From positions 219,543 to 283,542 of the forward strand of contig NZ_WJIE01000011.1 of assembly GCF_009649845.1 (NCBI RefSeq): a DNA stretch of 64,000 nucleotides, given 5' to 3'. The DNA is from Polyangium spumosum. GTDB taxonomy: Bacteria; Myxococcota_A; Polyangia; Polyangiales; Polyangiaceae. Every line of letters starts with the position of its first letter. Within the stretch, counting starts at the first letter, position 1. The position numbers and the translations under genes are program-made. Shown here in pieces: positions 19,694-28,264 of this stretch. The notes beneath the pieces were generated by a model. The model searched no databases, was not told the origin of the DNA, and was given only the letters and a program-made list of their open reading frames with translations.

Positions 19694-19952
19694 GGAAAGG
19701 GCTTACGCCGGCAGCCGGGGGCCGTCAAACGGTCTCTGGGGTGGAGCAAAGTAGGCTACGCGACCGAGCGTCTCCGGTTTGCGCAGACGGCCGCGCCGAG
19801 CGCCGAGCGGGCGTCCGAAATCCGTCCCGGTTCCGGACGGCACCACCGTTGCGAGGCGGGAGCGTGGAGGCCCACCGGGACCTCGGGGGGGGAACCGGGC
19901 TCGTCATGGCCCGGCTTCTCGAGGGTCGAATGGGTCGGAGGAGACGACAACC

Positions 19953-20315
19953 ATGAAGAAGCTCTTTGGTCTGATGGCCGCGGCCGCGCTCACGGCGACG
20001 GCCGGATTCGCGATGGCCGAGGGCGGCGCGCAGCAGCAACAAGGCGCCGGCCAGCAGCAGGGCATGCAGCAGTACAAGCAGGGGCAGCCGGCCCAGCAGC
20101 AGGCGGGCGTGAGCCGCCAGCAGATGACCGGGAAGATCACGAACATCGACCGGGAGGAAGGCAAGCTGAAGGTCGAGACCCAGCAGCACGGGGAGCTCGA
20201 GTTCCGCTTCCCGCCCGCGTCCCTCCAGAACTACAACGAGGGTGATCAGGTGCGGCTCGAGGTCCAGATCCGCAAGGCGCCTGCGCCTGCGCCTGCGCCG
20301 CAGCAGCAGCGGTAG
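19953..20315 (+). CDS. exported Gln-rich protein with an OB/S1-like segment
   Basis: Encodes 120 aa from ATG 19953. A classical signal peptide (MKKLFGLMAAAALTATAGFAMA) is followed by about 35 residues dominated by Gln, with short QQQ runs. A compact beta domain comes next (about 57-108: MTGKITNIDREEGKLKVET and QVRLEVQI), like the strand pattern of small OB or DUF5666-type folds. It ends in an Ala-Pro tail and QQQR. No named family is claimed. GGAGGAGACGACAACC upstream contains a Shine-Dalgarno sequence. Confidence 0.75.
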   Translation: MKKLFGLMAAAALTATAGFAMAEGGAQQQQGAGQQQGMQQYKQGQPAQQQAGVSRQQMTGKITNIDREEGKLKVETQQHGELEFRFPPASLQNYNEGDQVRLEVQIRKAPAPAPAPQQQR

Positions 20316-20397
20316 CTCCGGATCTCACGCATGTAATGCGGGGGGGCGACGCGCTCGGCGTTGGCTCCCCCTTTTGCCCGTTCAGGGAGGCGGAGCC

Positions 20398-20919
20398 ATG
20401 GCATCACGGAGGTTGGCGCAGGGGCTCGTCGTGCTGGCGACGATCGCGGCGGCGAGCGTGGCGGGGGCGCAGGGGCAAGGGCCGGAGGAGCCCACCCTGC
20501 TCGATCACGCATTCTTCGGGCTCGACACGGACGGCAATGGGAGGATCGATCGGTCGGAGGCGAGCACGCAGCTCAACATGCTCGTGGGCGCGATCTTCTT
20601 CGAGGCCGACAGGGACGCGGACGGCGTGGTCTCGGCCGAGGAGGCGCAAGCGACGACGGCGTCGATGCCGGGGCTGTCCCAGGCGCTCGGCGCGGTGACG
20701 GGGCGGATGACGGGCGAGGAGCTCGACGCGCTGGAGGGGCGCATCGGGCTGCAATGGGGCGAGCCGATCACGGCCGGGGAGGCGCGCGAGGCGGCCGACC
20801 GCGCCGTCGACGAGCTGTTCGTCCTGATGGATCGTGACGAGGACGGGATGATCTCGCGCAGGGAGCTTCACGAGGGTGTGCGGGCGTTGCTCCCGGACAG
20901 GGGGCGACAGACGCGTTGA
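20398..20919 (+). CDS. exported EF-hand protein
   Basis: Encodes 173 aa from ATG 20398, preceded by GGGAGG at good spacing. The signal peptide ends near VAGAQ (about residue 25). Three EF-hand loops are clear: DTDGNGRIDRSE (about 43), DRDADGVVSAEE (about 71) and DRDEDGMISRRE (about 144), each with acidic residues at positions 1, 3, 5 and 12. It is probably a periplasmic or secreted calcium-binding protein. It is on the same strand as the Gln-rich exported protein but 82 bp away. Confidence 0.85.
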   Translation: MASRRLAQGLVVLATIAAASVAGAQGQGPEEPTLLDHAFFGLDTDGNGRIDRSEASTQLNMLVGAIFFEADRDADGVVSAEEAQATTASMPGLSQALGAVTGRMTGEELDALEGRIGLQWGEPITAGEAREAADRAVDELFVLMDRDEDGMISRRELHEGVRALLPDRGRQTR

Positions 20920-20952
20920 CGCGCGGGGAGGGGCCTTGCTACCACGCGGCGT

Positions 20953-21468
20953 ATGCCCCTTCAGCCGTTCGACGAGGCGTTCCTGGCCGACCTACCGTAC
21001 GACCCGGAGGTCCTGCTCTTCGACGCGATCGTGGAGCTCGACCCTGCCGAAAAACGTATCGTCTGCCGGATGCCGACGGACAAGCCGCTGCCGTTCACGA
21101 CCTCGCAACGCGCGCACCCGTTGCGCCACCCGCGGCACGTGGCGGGCGGGACGCTTGTGCACGCGTCGGGGATGCTCGGCTTCATCCATTCGTATTACCT
21201 CCACGAAATGCGCCACGCGGCGGGCTGGATCGGCTACGGGACGCACCTCTACCAGGTGGTCTTCCGCAAGCTGGTGCCGCCGGGCGAGCCGATCCTCGCG
21301 ACGTGTCGCGAGGTGCGCGGGCGGCGAGGGGCGACGAAGCAGTTCGTGCGGTATGCGTTCGAGTTCCGGCACGAAGGGGATGTCTGTTACGAGGGGGAGC
21401 AGAGCGCGGTTTGGATGAAGGTGGGGGAGGGGAGTCCGGTCGTGATGGGGGAGGAGGCGGGGGGCTGA
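20953..21468 (+). CDS. hotdog-fold protein, FabZ/dehydratase-like
   Basis: Encodes 171 aa. The segment HPLRHPRHVAGGTLVHASG (about 55-73) corresponds to the HFPGxPVxPG active-site region and central helix of FabA/FabZ dehydratases. The flanking strands (LFDAIVELDPAEKRIVCRM, LYQVVFRKLVPPGEPI) fit a single hotdog domain. The catalytic Glu/Asp of FabZ is not obvious in the helix, so it may be a thioesterase or a non-catalytic relative. No fatty-acid genes adjoin it. It is followed by the 43-bp tandem repeat. Confidence 0.75.
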   Translation: MPLQPFDEAFLADLPYDPEVLLFDAIVELDPAEKRIVCRMPTDKPLPFTTSQRAHPLRHPRHVAGGTLVHASGMLGFIHSYYLHEMRHAAGWIGYGTHLYQVVFRKLVPPGEPILATCREVRGRRGATKQFVRYAFEFRHEGDVCYEGEQSAVWMKVGEGSPVVMGEEAGG

Positions 21469-21500
21469 GCGGACACGTGTCACCCCGGTCATCTCCACGC

Positions 21501-21779
21501 CCCGTCGCCGAGCCTCCGACCTCCCCCGAGCCACCCCGAAGCCCTGTCGCCAGGCCTTCGCCGCTCCCCCGAGCCACCCCGAAGCCCTGTCGCCAGGCCT
21601 TCCTTGCTCCCCCGAGCCACCCCGAAGCCCTGTCGCCAGGCCTTCGCTGCTCCCCCGAGCCACCTCGAAGCCCTGCCGCTCAGCTTCCGACCTCCCCCGA
21701 GCCACCTCGAAGCCCTGTCGCCAGGCCTTCGCCGCTCCCCCGAGCCACCTCGAAGCCCTGCCGGCATGCCTTCCCGCTT
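21501..21779. repeat. six-copy 43-bp tandem repeat with internal hairpin
   Basis: The 347-bp gap after the hotdog gene is nearly filled by tandem units starting at 21523, 21566, 21609, 21652, 21694 and 21737 (spacings 43, 43, 43, 42, 43), with a decayed partial unit before them. Each full unit starts CCCCCGAGCCAC and contains CGAAGCCCTG-TCGC-CAGGCCTTCG, a 10-bp stem with one mismatch. Two units (from 21652 and 21737) have changed stems. The period is not a multiple of three, so a protein-coding explanation is unlikely although all frames are open on one strand. No spacers are present, so it is not a CRISPR array. Confidence 0.9.
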
Positions 21780-21815
21780 GCTGATGACCTCGCTCGCCTG
21801 TACCGTGCGCCACGT

Positions 21816-22544
21816 ATGCGACGTTTCAACTTTCTCAACCTCGCCGACCTCAAGCTCGGCCTCGACGACCTGCTCGGCCAGCGCCTCCCGGCGCTCACCC
21901 AGTCGTCGCTCGGCAAGAGTTACGTACCCGCGCTCTCCATCAAGAAAAACCTCGTCGACGACCTCCCGCCGGCGCTCACTGGAGGGCGTCCGCTCGCCGA
22001 GGAGCTCGAGGAGACCGACGGGGAGTACGATGGCCTCGGCGGGGCCATCTATTTCACGACCGAGGCCTATCTCCGCTTCCCCGGCGCGGATCCGATACTC
22101 GTCGCCGCGGCCAAGCGGATTCGCGCCGCCTTCATCCCCGAGCTCGACGAGCTGCGCGACAGCTACGCCGACGAGGCCGCCGCGGCGACGACGCGCGAGG
22201 GCAAATTGACCGAGCTCGAGGCCGATCTGAAGCTCTTCCCCACCGCCTACGGCGGCACGCTCCACGATTGGGCCACCGCCTATGTCACCACGGGCAAGAA
22301 GCTCTCGACGCTGCTCAGCCAGCGCGCCGACGCCGGGACCGACGGCCGCAAGAGCGCCGGCAAGCTCCGCTCCGAATGTGTCGCCCTGCTCAACCGCGTG
22401 CGCGGCGCCGTCGCGGACGACGTGGCCATCTCGCCCGACCTGCCGCGGGACCTCGACGCGCAGGTCTTCGGCTATCTCGACGAGCTCGAGCAGCGGCGCG
22501 AGGACGCGAACCGCGCGGCGAAGGCGGCGAAGGCAAAGAAATAG
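21816..22544 (+). CDS. hypothetical helical protein
   Basis: Encodes 242 aa from ATG 21816. It begins MRRFNFLNLADLKLGLDDLLGQRL and is mostly predicted helical, with a Gly/Glu-rich turn about residues 65-80 (EETDGEYDGLGG), an Arg/Glu-rich helix in the middle and an Ala/Lys C terminus (RAAKAAKAKK). There is no signal peptide, membrane span or Cys. No family was recognised. The start follows the tandem repeat by about 35 bp, so its promoter would have to lie in or before the repeat array. Confidence 0.75.
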   Translation: MRRFNFLNLADLKLGLDDLLGQRLPALTQSSLGKSYVPALSIKKNLVDDLPPALTGGRPLAEELEETDGEYDGLGGAIYFTTEAYLRFPGADPILVAAAKRIRAAFIPELDELRDSYADEAAAATTREGKLTELEADLKLFPTAYGGTLHDWATAYVTTGKKLSTLLSQRADAGTDGRKSAGKLRSECVALLNRVRGAVADDVAISPDLPRDLDAQVFGYLDELEQRREDANRAAKAAKAKK

Positions 22545-22559
22545 GGCGGCCGCTCGGCC

Positions 22560-23264
22560 CTATCGCATGAACCGGACCCGGATCGGCGGCGTCACCGCCG
22601 CTTTGGGTCTTCCCTCGTCGTCACGCCCGGGCGCGTATCTCCTCAGCATCGCGCATTGCGCCGCGGCCATCCCGAACCCGTGGCCCGGGTCGCTCTTGAT
22701 TTGCACCCACTCCGCCGCTCCCTCGGCGCTCACGGCGACCGTGAGCACGACGGTGGCCTCGTCGATCTCTGCGGCGTCGGCCGCTTTCGGGAAGGGGCAA
22801 TCCCACGCATTCGGGGCCGCGGGGGGTGGGCTGCCCAGGGCCAGGGCGCCTGTGCTCGGCTTGACGACGCCGAAGGCGAACCTCTGAATGCCGGATTGCT
22901 TCAGGAGAGTCATCACGTGCACGACGTATCGCCACGGGACCCGCGCGTCGGCGTGGATGAGGATCCGGAGATCCGGGGTCTGCTCACGCGCGCGCGTCGC
23001 CGCCCTCCGGAACGCGTCGTCCGACGAGATCGGCTTCCCATCGAGCGTCATCGCGCCATTCGCGTCGAGCCCGACATTCGAGACCATGACGACGTCCGCC
23101 CACTCCGCGGCCCGCGGCAGGTCGTAGGGGACGGCCGGTACCACCTTCAGCGTCGGCACGGGGAGCGGCTGCACGGGCGGCGTCGGCGCGCTGGCCTGGC
23201 ACGCGGCGAGGCACGGGAGCAAGAGGAGCAGCGACGTGATTCGCATGGAGACCGTTTGGTTCAC
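22560..23264 (-). CDS. ExbD/TolR-like domain lipoprotein
   Basis: Encodes 234 aa from GTG 23264, which overlaps the upstream stop as GTGA; ATG 23246 (MRITSLLLLLPCLAAC) is the alternative. The signal peptide ends in a lipobox Cys. Residues about 45-135 follow the periplasmic ExbD/TolR domain: VVMVSNVGLDANGAMTLDGK, then LRILIHADARVPWRYVVHVM and IQRFAFGV. Normal ExbD has an N-terminal membrane helix that works with ExbB; here that helix is replaced by a lipid anchor and no ExbB is present. The C-terminal part (VVLTVAVSAEGAAEWVQI) resembles TonB-C or AgmX-type tails. It is last in a four-gene overlapping unit. Confidence 0.75.
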   Translation of the reverse strand: MNQTVSMRITSLLLLLPCLAACQASAPTPPVQPLPVPTLKVVPAVPYDLPRAAEWADVVMVSNVGLDANGAMTLDGKPISSDDAFRRAATRAREQTPDLRILIHADARVPWRYVVHVMTLLKQSGIQRFAFGVVKPSTGALALGSPPPAAPNAWDCPFPKAADAAEIDEATVVLTVAVSAEGAAEWVQIKSDPGHGFGMAAAQCAMLRRYAPGRDDEGRPKAAVTPPIRVRFMR

Positions 23265-24796
23265 GGCGAGAGCTTGATCAAAAACACATCGTCATTGCCG
23301 GTGCTCTCGAGAACCTGGGCGCCGATATCGATCTTCCCCTGGAAAGATCCCGCGAAGATCGTGTTCCCCTCCCGGTCGACGGCCACCGCTTCGGACTTCT
23401 GCTCCGCGCTGTCCCCGAATGCCTTGGCCCATCGGTAGGTGCCGCCGGCGTCGAGCTTGAGCGCGAAGAGATCGGATTCGCTCGCGCCGAGCTTGCTGTT
23501 CAGGAGCGCTTCGCTCCCGGGGACCTGCAGGACGTTGGCAAAACTGCCCGTCACGATCACGTTGTCCGCCGCGTCCACGGCGATTGCCTTTCCTTCCTGC
23601 GATCCCACGCTGCCTGCGCGGAAACTCCAGACGTGCGCCCCGTCGGGGACGAACTTCGCGACGAAGAGGTCCGCGTCCGTATTCGCGGAGGTCGAGAGGG
23701 GCTCGCCGCCGAAGCTGACGGTGCCGGCCATGTCGCCCGTGAGGAGGATGTTGTTTTTCGAGTCGACGGCGAGTGCGCGGGCGTGTTGCTCGGCGTCCGC
23801 CGCGCCGAAGACCTCTTGCCATTGCGGCGCGCCGTCGGGGGCGAACCGGGCGAGCAGAATGGCGCTGCCGCCGACGCTGCCCACCGGGGCGAGTGGTCCG
23901 CCGAGGTTCATCGTGCCCGCAAACGAAGTCGTGACGACGATGTTGTCCTCGTGATCCACCACGACACGAGGCAGCGGGGGCGAGCCGTCGCCCGCGTCGC
24001 CATCCCCCAGGCGCTTGGCCCAGAGGACATTGCCGTCCACGTCGAGCTTCGCGAGGAAGAGGTCACGGCCGCCGTCCATCGTATTGATGAACTGGCCTTC
24101 CGCGAACTGGAGCGTTCCGCTGAAATACCCGGCGAGGACCACGTGCCCCTTCGTATCGACCGCGAGGCCCGTCGCGACCTTCGCCTGCGTGGAGCCGTCC
24201 CCGAACCCCTTCGCCCATGACGTCGCTCCTTCGTGATCGAATTTCGCGACGAACACGTCCGCGTAGCCGCTCGTGCTCGGGAGCGTGACGCCGTTCGGGA
24301 GCACGAGCTCCCCCTCGAAGCCGCCGGCGAGGAAGACGTGGCGATCGGCGCTCACGGCGGCCGCCTGGACGTGCTGCGCGAGAATGTCACCGGCCCGAAA
24401 GGCCCATTGCAATTCACCCACGGGGGTGAATTTGCCGAGGAAGATGTCGGTGAACCCCGCGTGCGTCAGGTCGTCCATGCCGAGCGAAAACGACGATTCG
24501 TGTGTCCCCGCGAGGTAGATGGCGTCGTCCGTCGGATCCACGGCGACGGCCGCGCCGCGGTGGTTGTAGACCAGGTCCTTGCCGAATCCCTTCCCCCAGA
24601 GGACATCCCCCGTCGCCGCGCCGCCCGATCCGCCCGATCCGCCCGCGCCGCCGCCGCCCGCGCTCGACGAGCTGCTCTGCGTGCTGCCCCCGCCCATGCC
24701 CGCGTCCGGGCGCTCAGGGGAGGGGACGGCGTCCGGCGTGAGGCACGCCGAAACGAGGAGGAGGACCGATGCGACCGGAACAAGGAAACGTTTCAT
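23261..24796 (-). CDS. SBBP-type beta-propeller lipoprotein
   Basis: Encodes 511 aa. Signal peptide MKRFLVPVASVLLLVSAC gives lipidated Cys18. A Ser/Gly-rich linker (about 35-62) is followed by about eight repeats of roughly 50 residues. Each has a VAVD...N.(V/I)..AG.F.G core and a D(L/V)F(V/L)AK(F/L)...G...WAK core, as in SBBP proteins. It is probably an exposed propeller on the outer membrane or periplasmic side with a binding role. Its ATG shares one base with the upstream stop (TGATG) and its stop overlaps the ExbD-like start. Confidence 0.85.
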   Translation of the reverse strand: MKRFLVPVASVLLLVSACLTPDAVPSPERPDAGMGGGSTQSSSSSAGGGGAGGSGGSGGAATGDVLWGKGFGKDLVYNHRGAAVAVDPTDDAIYLAGTHESSFSLGMDDLTHAGFTDIFLGKFTPVGELQWAFRAGDILAQHVQAAAVSADRHVFLAGGFEGELVLPNGVTLPSTSGYADVFVAKFDHEGATSWAKGFGDGSTQAKVATGLAVDTKGHVVLAGYFSGTLQFAEGQFINTMDGGRDLFLAKLDVDGNVLWAKRLGDGDAGDGSPPLPRVVVDHEDNIVVTTSFAGTMNLGGPLAPVGSVGGSAILLARFAPDGAPQWQEVFGAADAEQHARALAVDSKNNILLTGDMAGTVSFGGEPLSTSANTDADLFVAKFVPDGAHVWSFRAGSVGSQEGKAIAVDAADNVIVTGSFANVLQVPGSEALLNSKLGASESDLFALKLDAGGTYRWAKAFGDSAEQKSEAVAVDREGNTIFAGSFQGKIDIGAQVLESTGNDDVFLIKLSP

Positions 24797-25803
24797 CAAA
24801 ATCGACCCCCGATGGCAGCTCCCGCGACATTCGGACCAAGCAGCGGGACGACGACGGGCCCCTTCGCCGTCCCCCGCGCGGGCGTCTTCGCGCCGATGAC
24901 GAACCCGGTCACGGCCGCGCCGAGCGCGAGCACGCTCCCGGCGCCGAAGCCCACGAAGAGCCCGAAATTGCGCCGCTTGTGGGCATTGTCGTCCGTCGGA
25001 TCGTATTCGGAGCGCGGCGGGCACCCGCGCGCGAGGTCGCCTTTGCAGAGGGCCTCCTGCCGCCCCTCGATGTAGGCCTGGTCAATGCGGAACGCCGCCG
25101 CCGTCACGCCGAGCGCGACGCTGCCACCCGCCGCGACCCAGGCCCACGCCGGGATACGCCCGCCCCCCAGCGCGTCCGCGTCGCCCTCCGGCACGAGCGT
25201 GATGACGACGTCCTCGGTCTTGCCCTCGGTCGCGGTGAAGGACTTGCGGAACGCGCGATGCCCCGGCGCCTGCACGGCGATCGTCTGCGGCCCCGGATCG
25301 ACGGGAATGACGCTGCCGAGCATGGCCCGCGGGACCTCCTGGCCATTGCGCGTGATGTAAAGGCCGACGGGCGCGTCCGTGACGGTGAGCTTCACGCGCG
25401 GCAGCTTCGGCTCGATCTGGGTGATGCCCTCTTTGGCGATCGTCTCGAGCGCGGTTTTTCGCTCGGCGCCGGGCGTCTCCTGATTGAGGACGAGCGCCCG
25501 CTTGTACGCGCTCCAGGCCTTGGCGAGTTTGCCTTCGTGCTCGTAACACCTCGCGAGGTTGAGCATCGTGCTCGGCGCGGCATACACCATCAAGCTCGCC
25601 TCGAACTTGGCGCAGCCGGCAGCCCAATCGCCCTTCTCCACGAGCTCGCGGGCGCTCTCGAAGAGCGCGAGCGCCGCGGGATCCGGCACCGCAGGCTCGG
25701 CCGCGGCCGCCGGGCGAGGCGACACGAATGCCGCGCAGAGGACGGAGAGCAGGCCGAGCCAGGGGGTTGTCCTGGAATGGCTAAAGCGTCTTGAGCTGGT
25801 CAT
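24796..25803 (-). CDS. TPR/PEGA-domain membrane protein
   Basis: Encodes 335 aa. The N-terminal signal peptide or anchor ends about residue 36 (RPAAAAEP). TPR-like helices follow (about 42-120, with YAAPSTMLNLARCYEHEGKL). Then comes a PEGA-like sheet domain (about 135-205): RVKLTVTDAPVGLYITRNGQ and PQTIAVQAPGHRAFRKSF. Two membrane helices near residues 218-235 and 285-310 flank a Cys-containing loop. This layout is common in Polyangiaceae and is often paired with kinases. Its start overlaps the kinase stop by 23 bp, so coupling is strong. It may transmit a periplasmic signal or act as a scaffold. Confidence 0.8.
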   Translation of the reverse strand: MTSSRRFSHSRTTPWLGLLSVLCAAFVSPRPAAAAEPAVPDPAALALFESARELVEKGDWAAGCAKFEASLMVYAAPSTMLNLARCYEHEGKLAKAWSAYKRALVLNQETPGAERKTALETIAKEGITQIEPKLPRVKLTVTDAPVGLYITRNGQEVPRAMLGSVIPVDPGPQTIAVQAPGHRAFRKSFTATEGKTEDVVITLVPEGDADALGGGRIPAWAWVAAGGSVALGVTAAAFRIDQAYIEGRQEALCKGDLARGCPPRSEYDPTDDNAHKRRNFGLFVGFGAGSVLALGAAVTGFVIGAKTPARGTAKGPVVVPLLGPNVAGAAIGGRF

Positions 25804-27112
25804 ACAAGGATGGCTTGGTGGCGGGCTTCGAGGGGGCCTTGCCGGAGGGAGGCTTCGCGCGGGACGAGCCAGAAGGCAGAGCCGAGGGGAGCGCCGACGC
25901 CGCCGTCTCGGGCGTGGTCGTGGGCGGCGCGGGAGGCGGCGGCGGCGGCTCGGGCGGCGCCGCATGGGTGCTCGCGGCAGGGGCGATATGCGTGGAGGAG
26001 GCGGGCTCGTCCGCGGGCCGCCGGGCGAAGACGATGACGAGCGCCACGCCGAGGAGCAGCGCCGCAATGGCGACGGCGACGAGCAGCCCGAGCTTTTTGT
26101 TCGCGTTCGAAGGGGGCTTCGCGGGGACGGGCGCGGCCGGCTTGCCGTCCGGGAGATCCACGCCGAGCGCCGCCGCGAGCGCGGCGATCTGATCGGAAGC
26201 ACGCTCGAATCGCGCCGCAGGGTCCACCGCGGTCGCCTGGCCGAACCACGCGTCGAACGGCTCGGGCAAGCTCAGGCCGTATCGCTTCGCGCGCCGCGTG
26301 GGCAGCTCCTTCGCGCCCTGCATCATCGTCATCAGGAACGCATACACCGTCTCGCTCGTCTTCGACTCCTCCATCCAGTAAGGCTGCCCGACGAGTAATG
26401 CATAAGCGATATGCCCGAGCGCATACAGGTCGGAGCGAGGCCCGATCGTGCCGTCCCCCGTGATCTGCTCGGGGGACATGTAGGGCGGCGTGCCGAGGTT
26501 GCGCGTGTGCCGGTCCGCGGCCTCGGCCTGCGCGACCATTTTCGCGATGCCAAAATCGAGCACCTTCACGCGCGGCGAGCCGTCGTCGCGGTACGTGACG
26601 AACAGGTTCTCGGGCTTGAGATCACGGTGCACGATGCCCGCCGCGTGGGTCTTGTCGAGGGCACGCGCGATCTGCCAGAGGAGCGTGACGAGCTCCGCCG
26701 CGGCGTACCTGCCGCGCTCGTGCAAGAGGTTCGCGAGGTCGTCGCCCTGGAGCAGCTCCATCGTGAGGAACGGCGCGCCCGTCTCCGGGTCGACGCCGGC
26801 GTCGAAGGTCTCGACGAGGTGATCGCTCACGATCTCCGCGGTGATCGTGGCCTCGAGCTTGAAGCGCTCGCGCATCTCCTCGTTCTGGATGATGCTCGGC
26901 AGCATCACCTTGAGCGCGCGCCGCCGCCGCGTCTTCTGGTCGAGGACCTCGTAGACGACGCCCATCGCCCCAGCGTTGATCGTACGCACGATCTGGTAGT
27001 GACCGTGGAAAATCGAGCCAGGAAATAGCTCCGTTTTCGGGGAGGCGTTCACGTGGGGCCCATCGTACCCCGTCCGCGCGCCGCGGTTCAAGCAGGAGAG
27101 CGCCGGGGGCAT
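25781..27112 (-). CDS. membrane-anchored Ser/Thr protein kinase
   Basis: About 443 aa from ATG 27112. A GTG at 27052, closer to the conserved domain, is an equally likely start, and a TTG lies at 27154. The kinase domain starts FHGHYQIVRTINAGAMGVVY and has the catalytic Lys in ALKVML, HRDLKPENLFV, DFGIAK and GTPPYMSPEQI. A cytosolic linker leads to a helix LGLLVAVAIAALLLGVALVIV (about 335-358), then a Pro/Ala/Ser-rich tail outside the membrane. There is no large extracytoplasmic sensor domain; the downstream PEGA, propeller and ExbD-like proteins could supply that role. First gene of the overlapping four-gene unit. Confidence 0.9.
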   Translation of the reverse strand: MPPALSCLNRGARTGYDGPHVNASPKTELFPGSIFHGHYQIVRTINAGAMGVVYEVLDQKTRRRRALKVMLPSIIQNEEMRERFKLEATITAEIVSDHLVETFDAGVDPETGAPFLTMELLQGDDLANLLHERGRYAAAELVTLLWQIARALDKTHAAGIVHRDLKPENLFVTYRDDGSPRVKVLDFGIAKMVAQAEAADRHTRNLGTPPYMSPEQITGDGTIGPRSDLYALGHIAYALLVGQPYWMEESKTSETVYAFLMTMMQGAKELPTRRAKRYGLSLPEPFDAWFGQATAVDPAARFERASDQIAALAAALGVDLPDGKPAAPVPAKPPSNANKKLGLLVAVAIAALLLGVALVIVFARRPADEPASSTHIAPAASTHAAPPEPPPPPPAPPTTTPETAASALPSALPSGSSRAKPPSGKAPSKPATKPSLYDQLKTL

Positions 27113-27261
27113 GCTCGCGGCGTCATTCAGCGCATTGAATGGTTTCTGCTCCAATCATCACATTTCGGATCCAATGGCGCGAGCCCGGCGCGCCGCCCGC
27201 GTCCGCCCGCCGGTCTTCGTGCCTTGCCCCACCCCCTCGGCGGGACCATGGAAACCCTGCC

Positions 27262-28200
27262 ATGAGCGACCACGACCTCTCCACGCTCCGCCGCGCCCTC
27301 CACGAAGGCGCGCTCCTCCTCCGCGCCCCCGAGCTCGGGACGCTCTCGATCCGCGGCAAGGATCGACAAACCTGGCTGAACGGCATGATCACCTGCGACC
27401 TCGCGCCGCTCAAAGCAGGGCAAGGCGCGTACGGGTTCGCCGTCCAGAAGACGGGAAAGATCCTCGCCGAGCTGCGTGTCCTGATCGACGACGATCACAT
27501 CCTCGTGAGCGCGCCGCGCGATCGGATCGGGGCGCTGACCGAGCACTTCGATCACTACGTGATCATGGAGGATGTCGAGCTCGAGGACACGAGCGCGGAG
27601 GTCGCGTGGATCGTCGCGCATGGGCCCGCGGCGAAGGAGCTGCCAGCGCTCGCGCGCGCGCACGGCGCCCTCGCCGCCGCGTCCATGGACATGTCGGGCA
27701 AGGGCGGGGCGGTCTTCGCGTTCGAGCCCGCGAAGGTGGACGCCGCGCTCGAACGGTTGGCGCAGAAAGAGTTGGGGCAGCAAGGATCCGCGCCGGTGCT
27801 CGTCGCCGACGAGGCGTCGTGGGAGGCGCTGCGCGTGGAGATCGGCCTCGGGCGCTGGGGCAAGGATTATACGGACGAGAACTATCCGCAGGAGGCGTCG
27901 CTCGAGCCCTACGCGGTCTCGTTCCAGAAGGGCTGTTACCTCGGGCAGGAGGTCGTCTTCATGCTGCAAGCGCGCGGGCACGCGAAGAAGAAGCTCGTGC
28001 CGATCTCGATCGAGGGCGACGCGGAGCTCGCGCCTTCCGCGGAGATCACCGACGCCGCCGGGAAGGTGATCGGCAACGTGACGAGCGTGGCGAAGGGGCC
28101 CGATGCGGGGCGCGTCGTGGCGCTCGCGTACGTGAAGTACAAGCACGCGACGAAGGGGACGGCGCTGTTGGTGGCGGGGCGAGCGGCCGTGGTCGCCTGA
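27262..28200 (+). CDS. ygfZ: YgfZ/GcvT-fold folate-binding protein
   Basis: Encodes 312 aa. The signature KGCYLGQE (about residues 223-230) with its reactive Cys is diagnostic for the YgfZ/IBA57 family. The start region RGKDRQTWLNGMITCDLAPLKAGQG matches the folate-binding GcvT-type fold. YgfZ supports repair or maturation of certain Fe-S enzymes in a folate-dependent manner. An Fe-S-loaded activase and dehydratase are encoded elsewhere in the window but not in the same operon. It is convergent with glutamate dehydrogenase. Confidence 0.92.
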   Translation: MSDHDLSTLRRALHEGALLLRAPELGTLSIRGKDRQTWLNGMITCDLAPLKAGQGAYGFAVQKTGKILAELRVLIDDDHILVSAPRDRIGALTEHFDHYVIMEDVELEDTSAEVAWIVAHGPAAKELPALARAHGALAAASMDMSGKGGAVFAFEPAKVDAALERLAQKELGQQGSAPVLVADEASWEALRVEIGLGRWGKDYTDENYPQEASLEPYAVSFQKGCYLGQEVVFMLQARGHAKKKLVPISIEGDAELAPSAEITDAAGKVIGNVTSVAKGPDAGRVVALAYVKYKHATKGTALLVAGRAAVVA

Positions 28201-28239
28201 AAAAAAAGCGGCGCGCGGGTCCGAAGACACGCGCGCCGC
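28200..28239 (-). terminator. rho-independent terminator of the glutamate dehydrogenase gene
   Basis: A perfect 10-bp stem, GCGGCGCGCG (28208-28217) with CGCGCGCCGC (28230-28239), has a 12-nt loop. On the minus strand it is followed by eight T (complement of 28200-28207). It lies about 25 bp past the glutamate dehydrogenase stop. The T run abuts the ygfZ stop codon, so the two convergent genes are very tightly packed. Confidence 0.9.
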
Positions 28240-28264
28240 AAAGACGGCCCCTACCCCGGGAGGA

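Noticed and set aside
21501-21779. CRISPR array.
   Set aside because: Units are directly adjacent without spacers, and there are no cas genes in the window.
20992-21813. A minus-strand frame with a Gly/Arg/Ser repeat across the 43-bp array.
   Set aside because: The unit is not a multiple of three long, so the peptide repeat shifts register. It also runs antisense into the hotdog gene.
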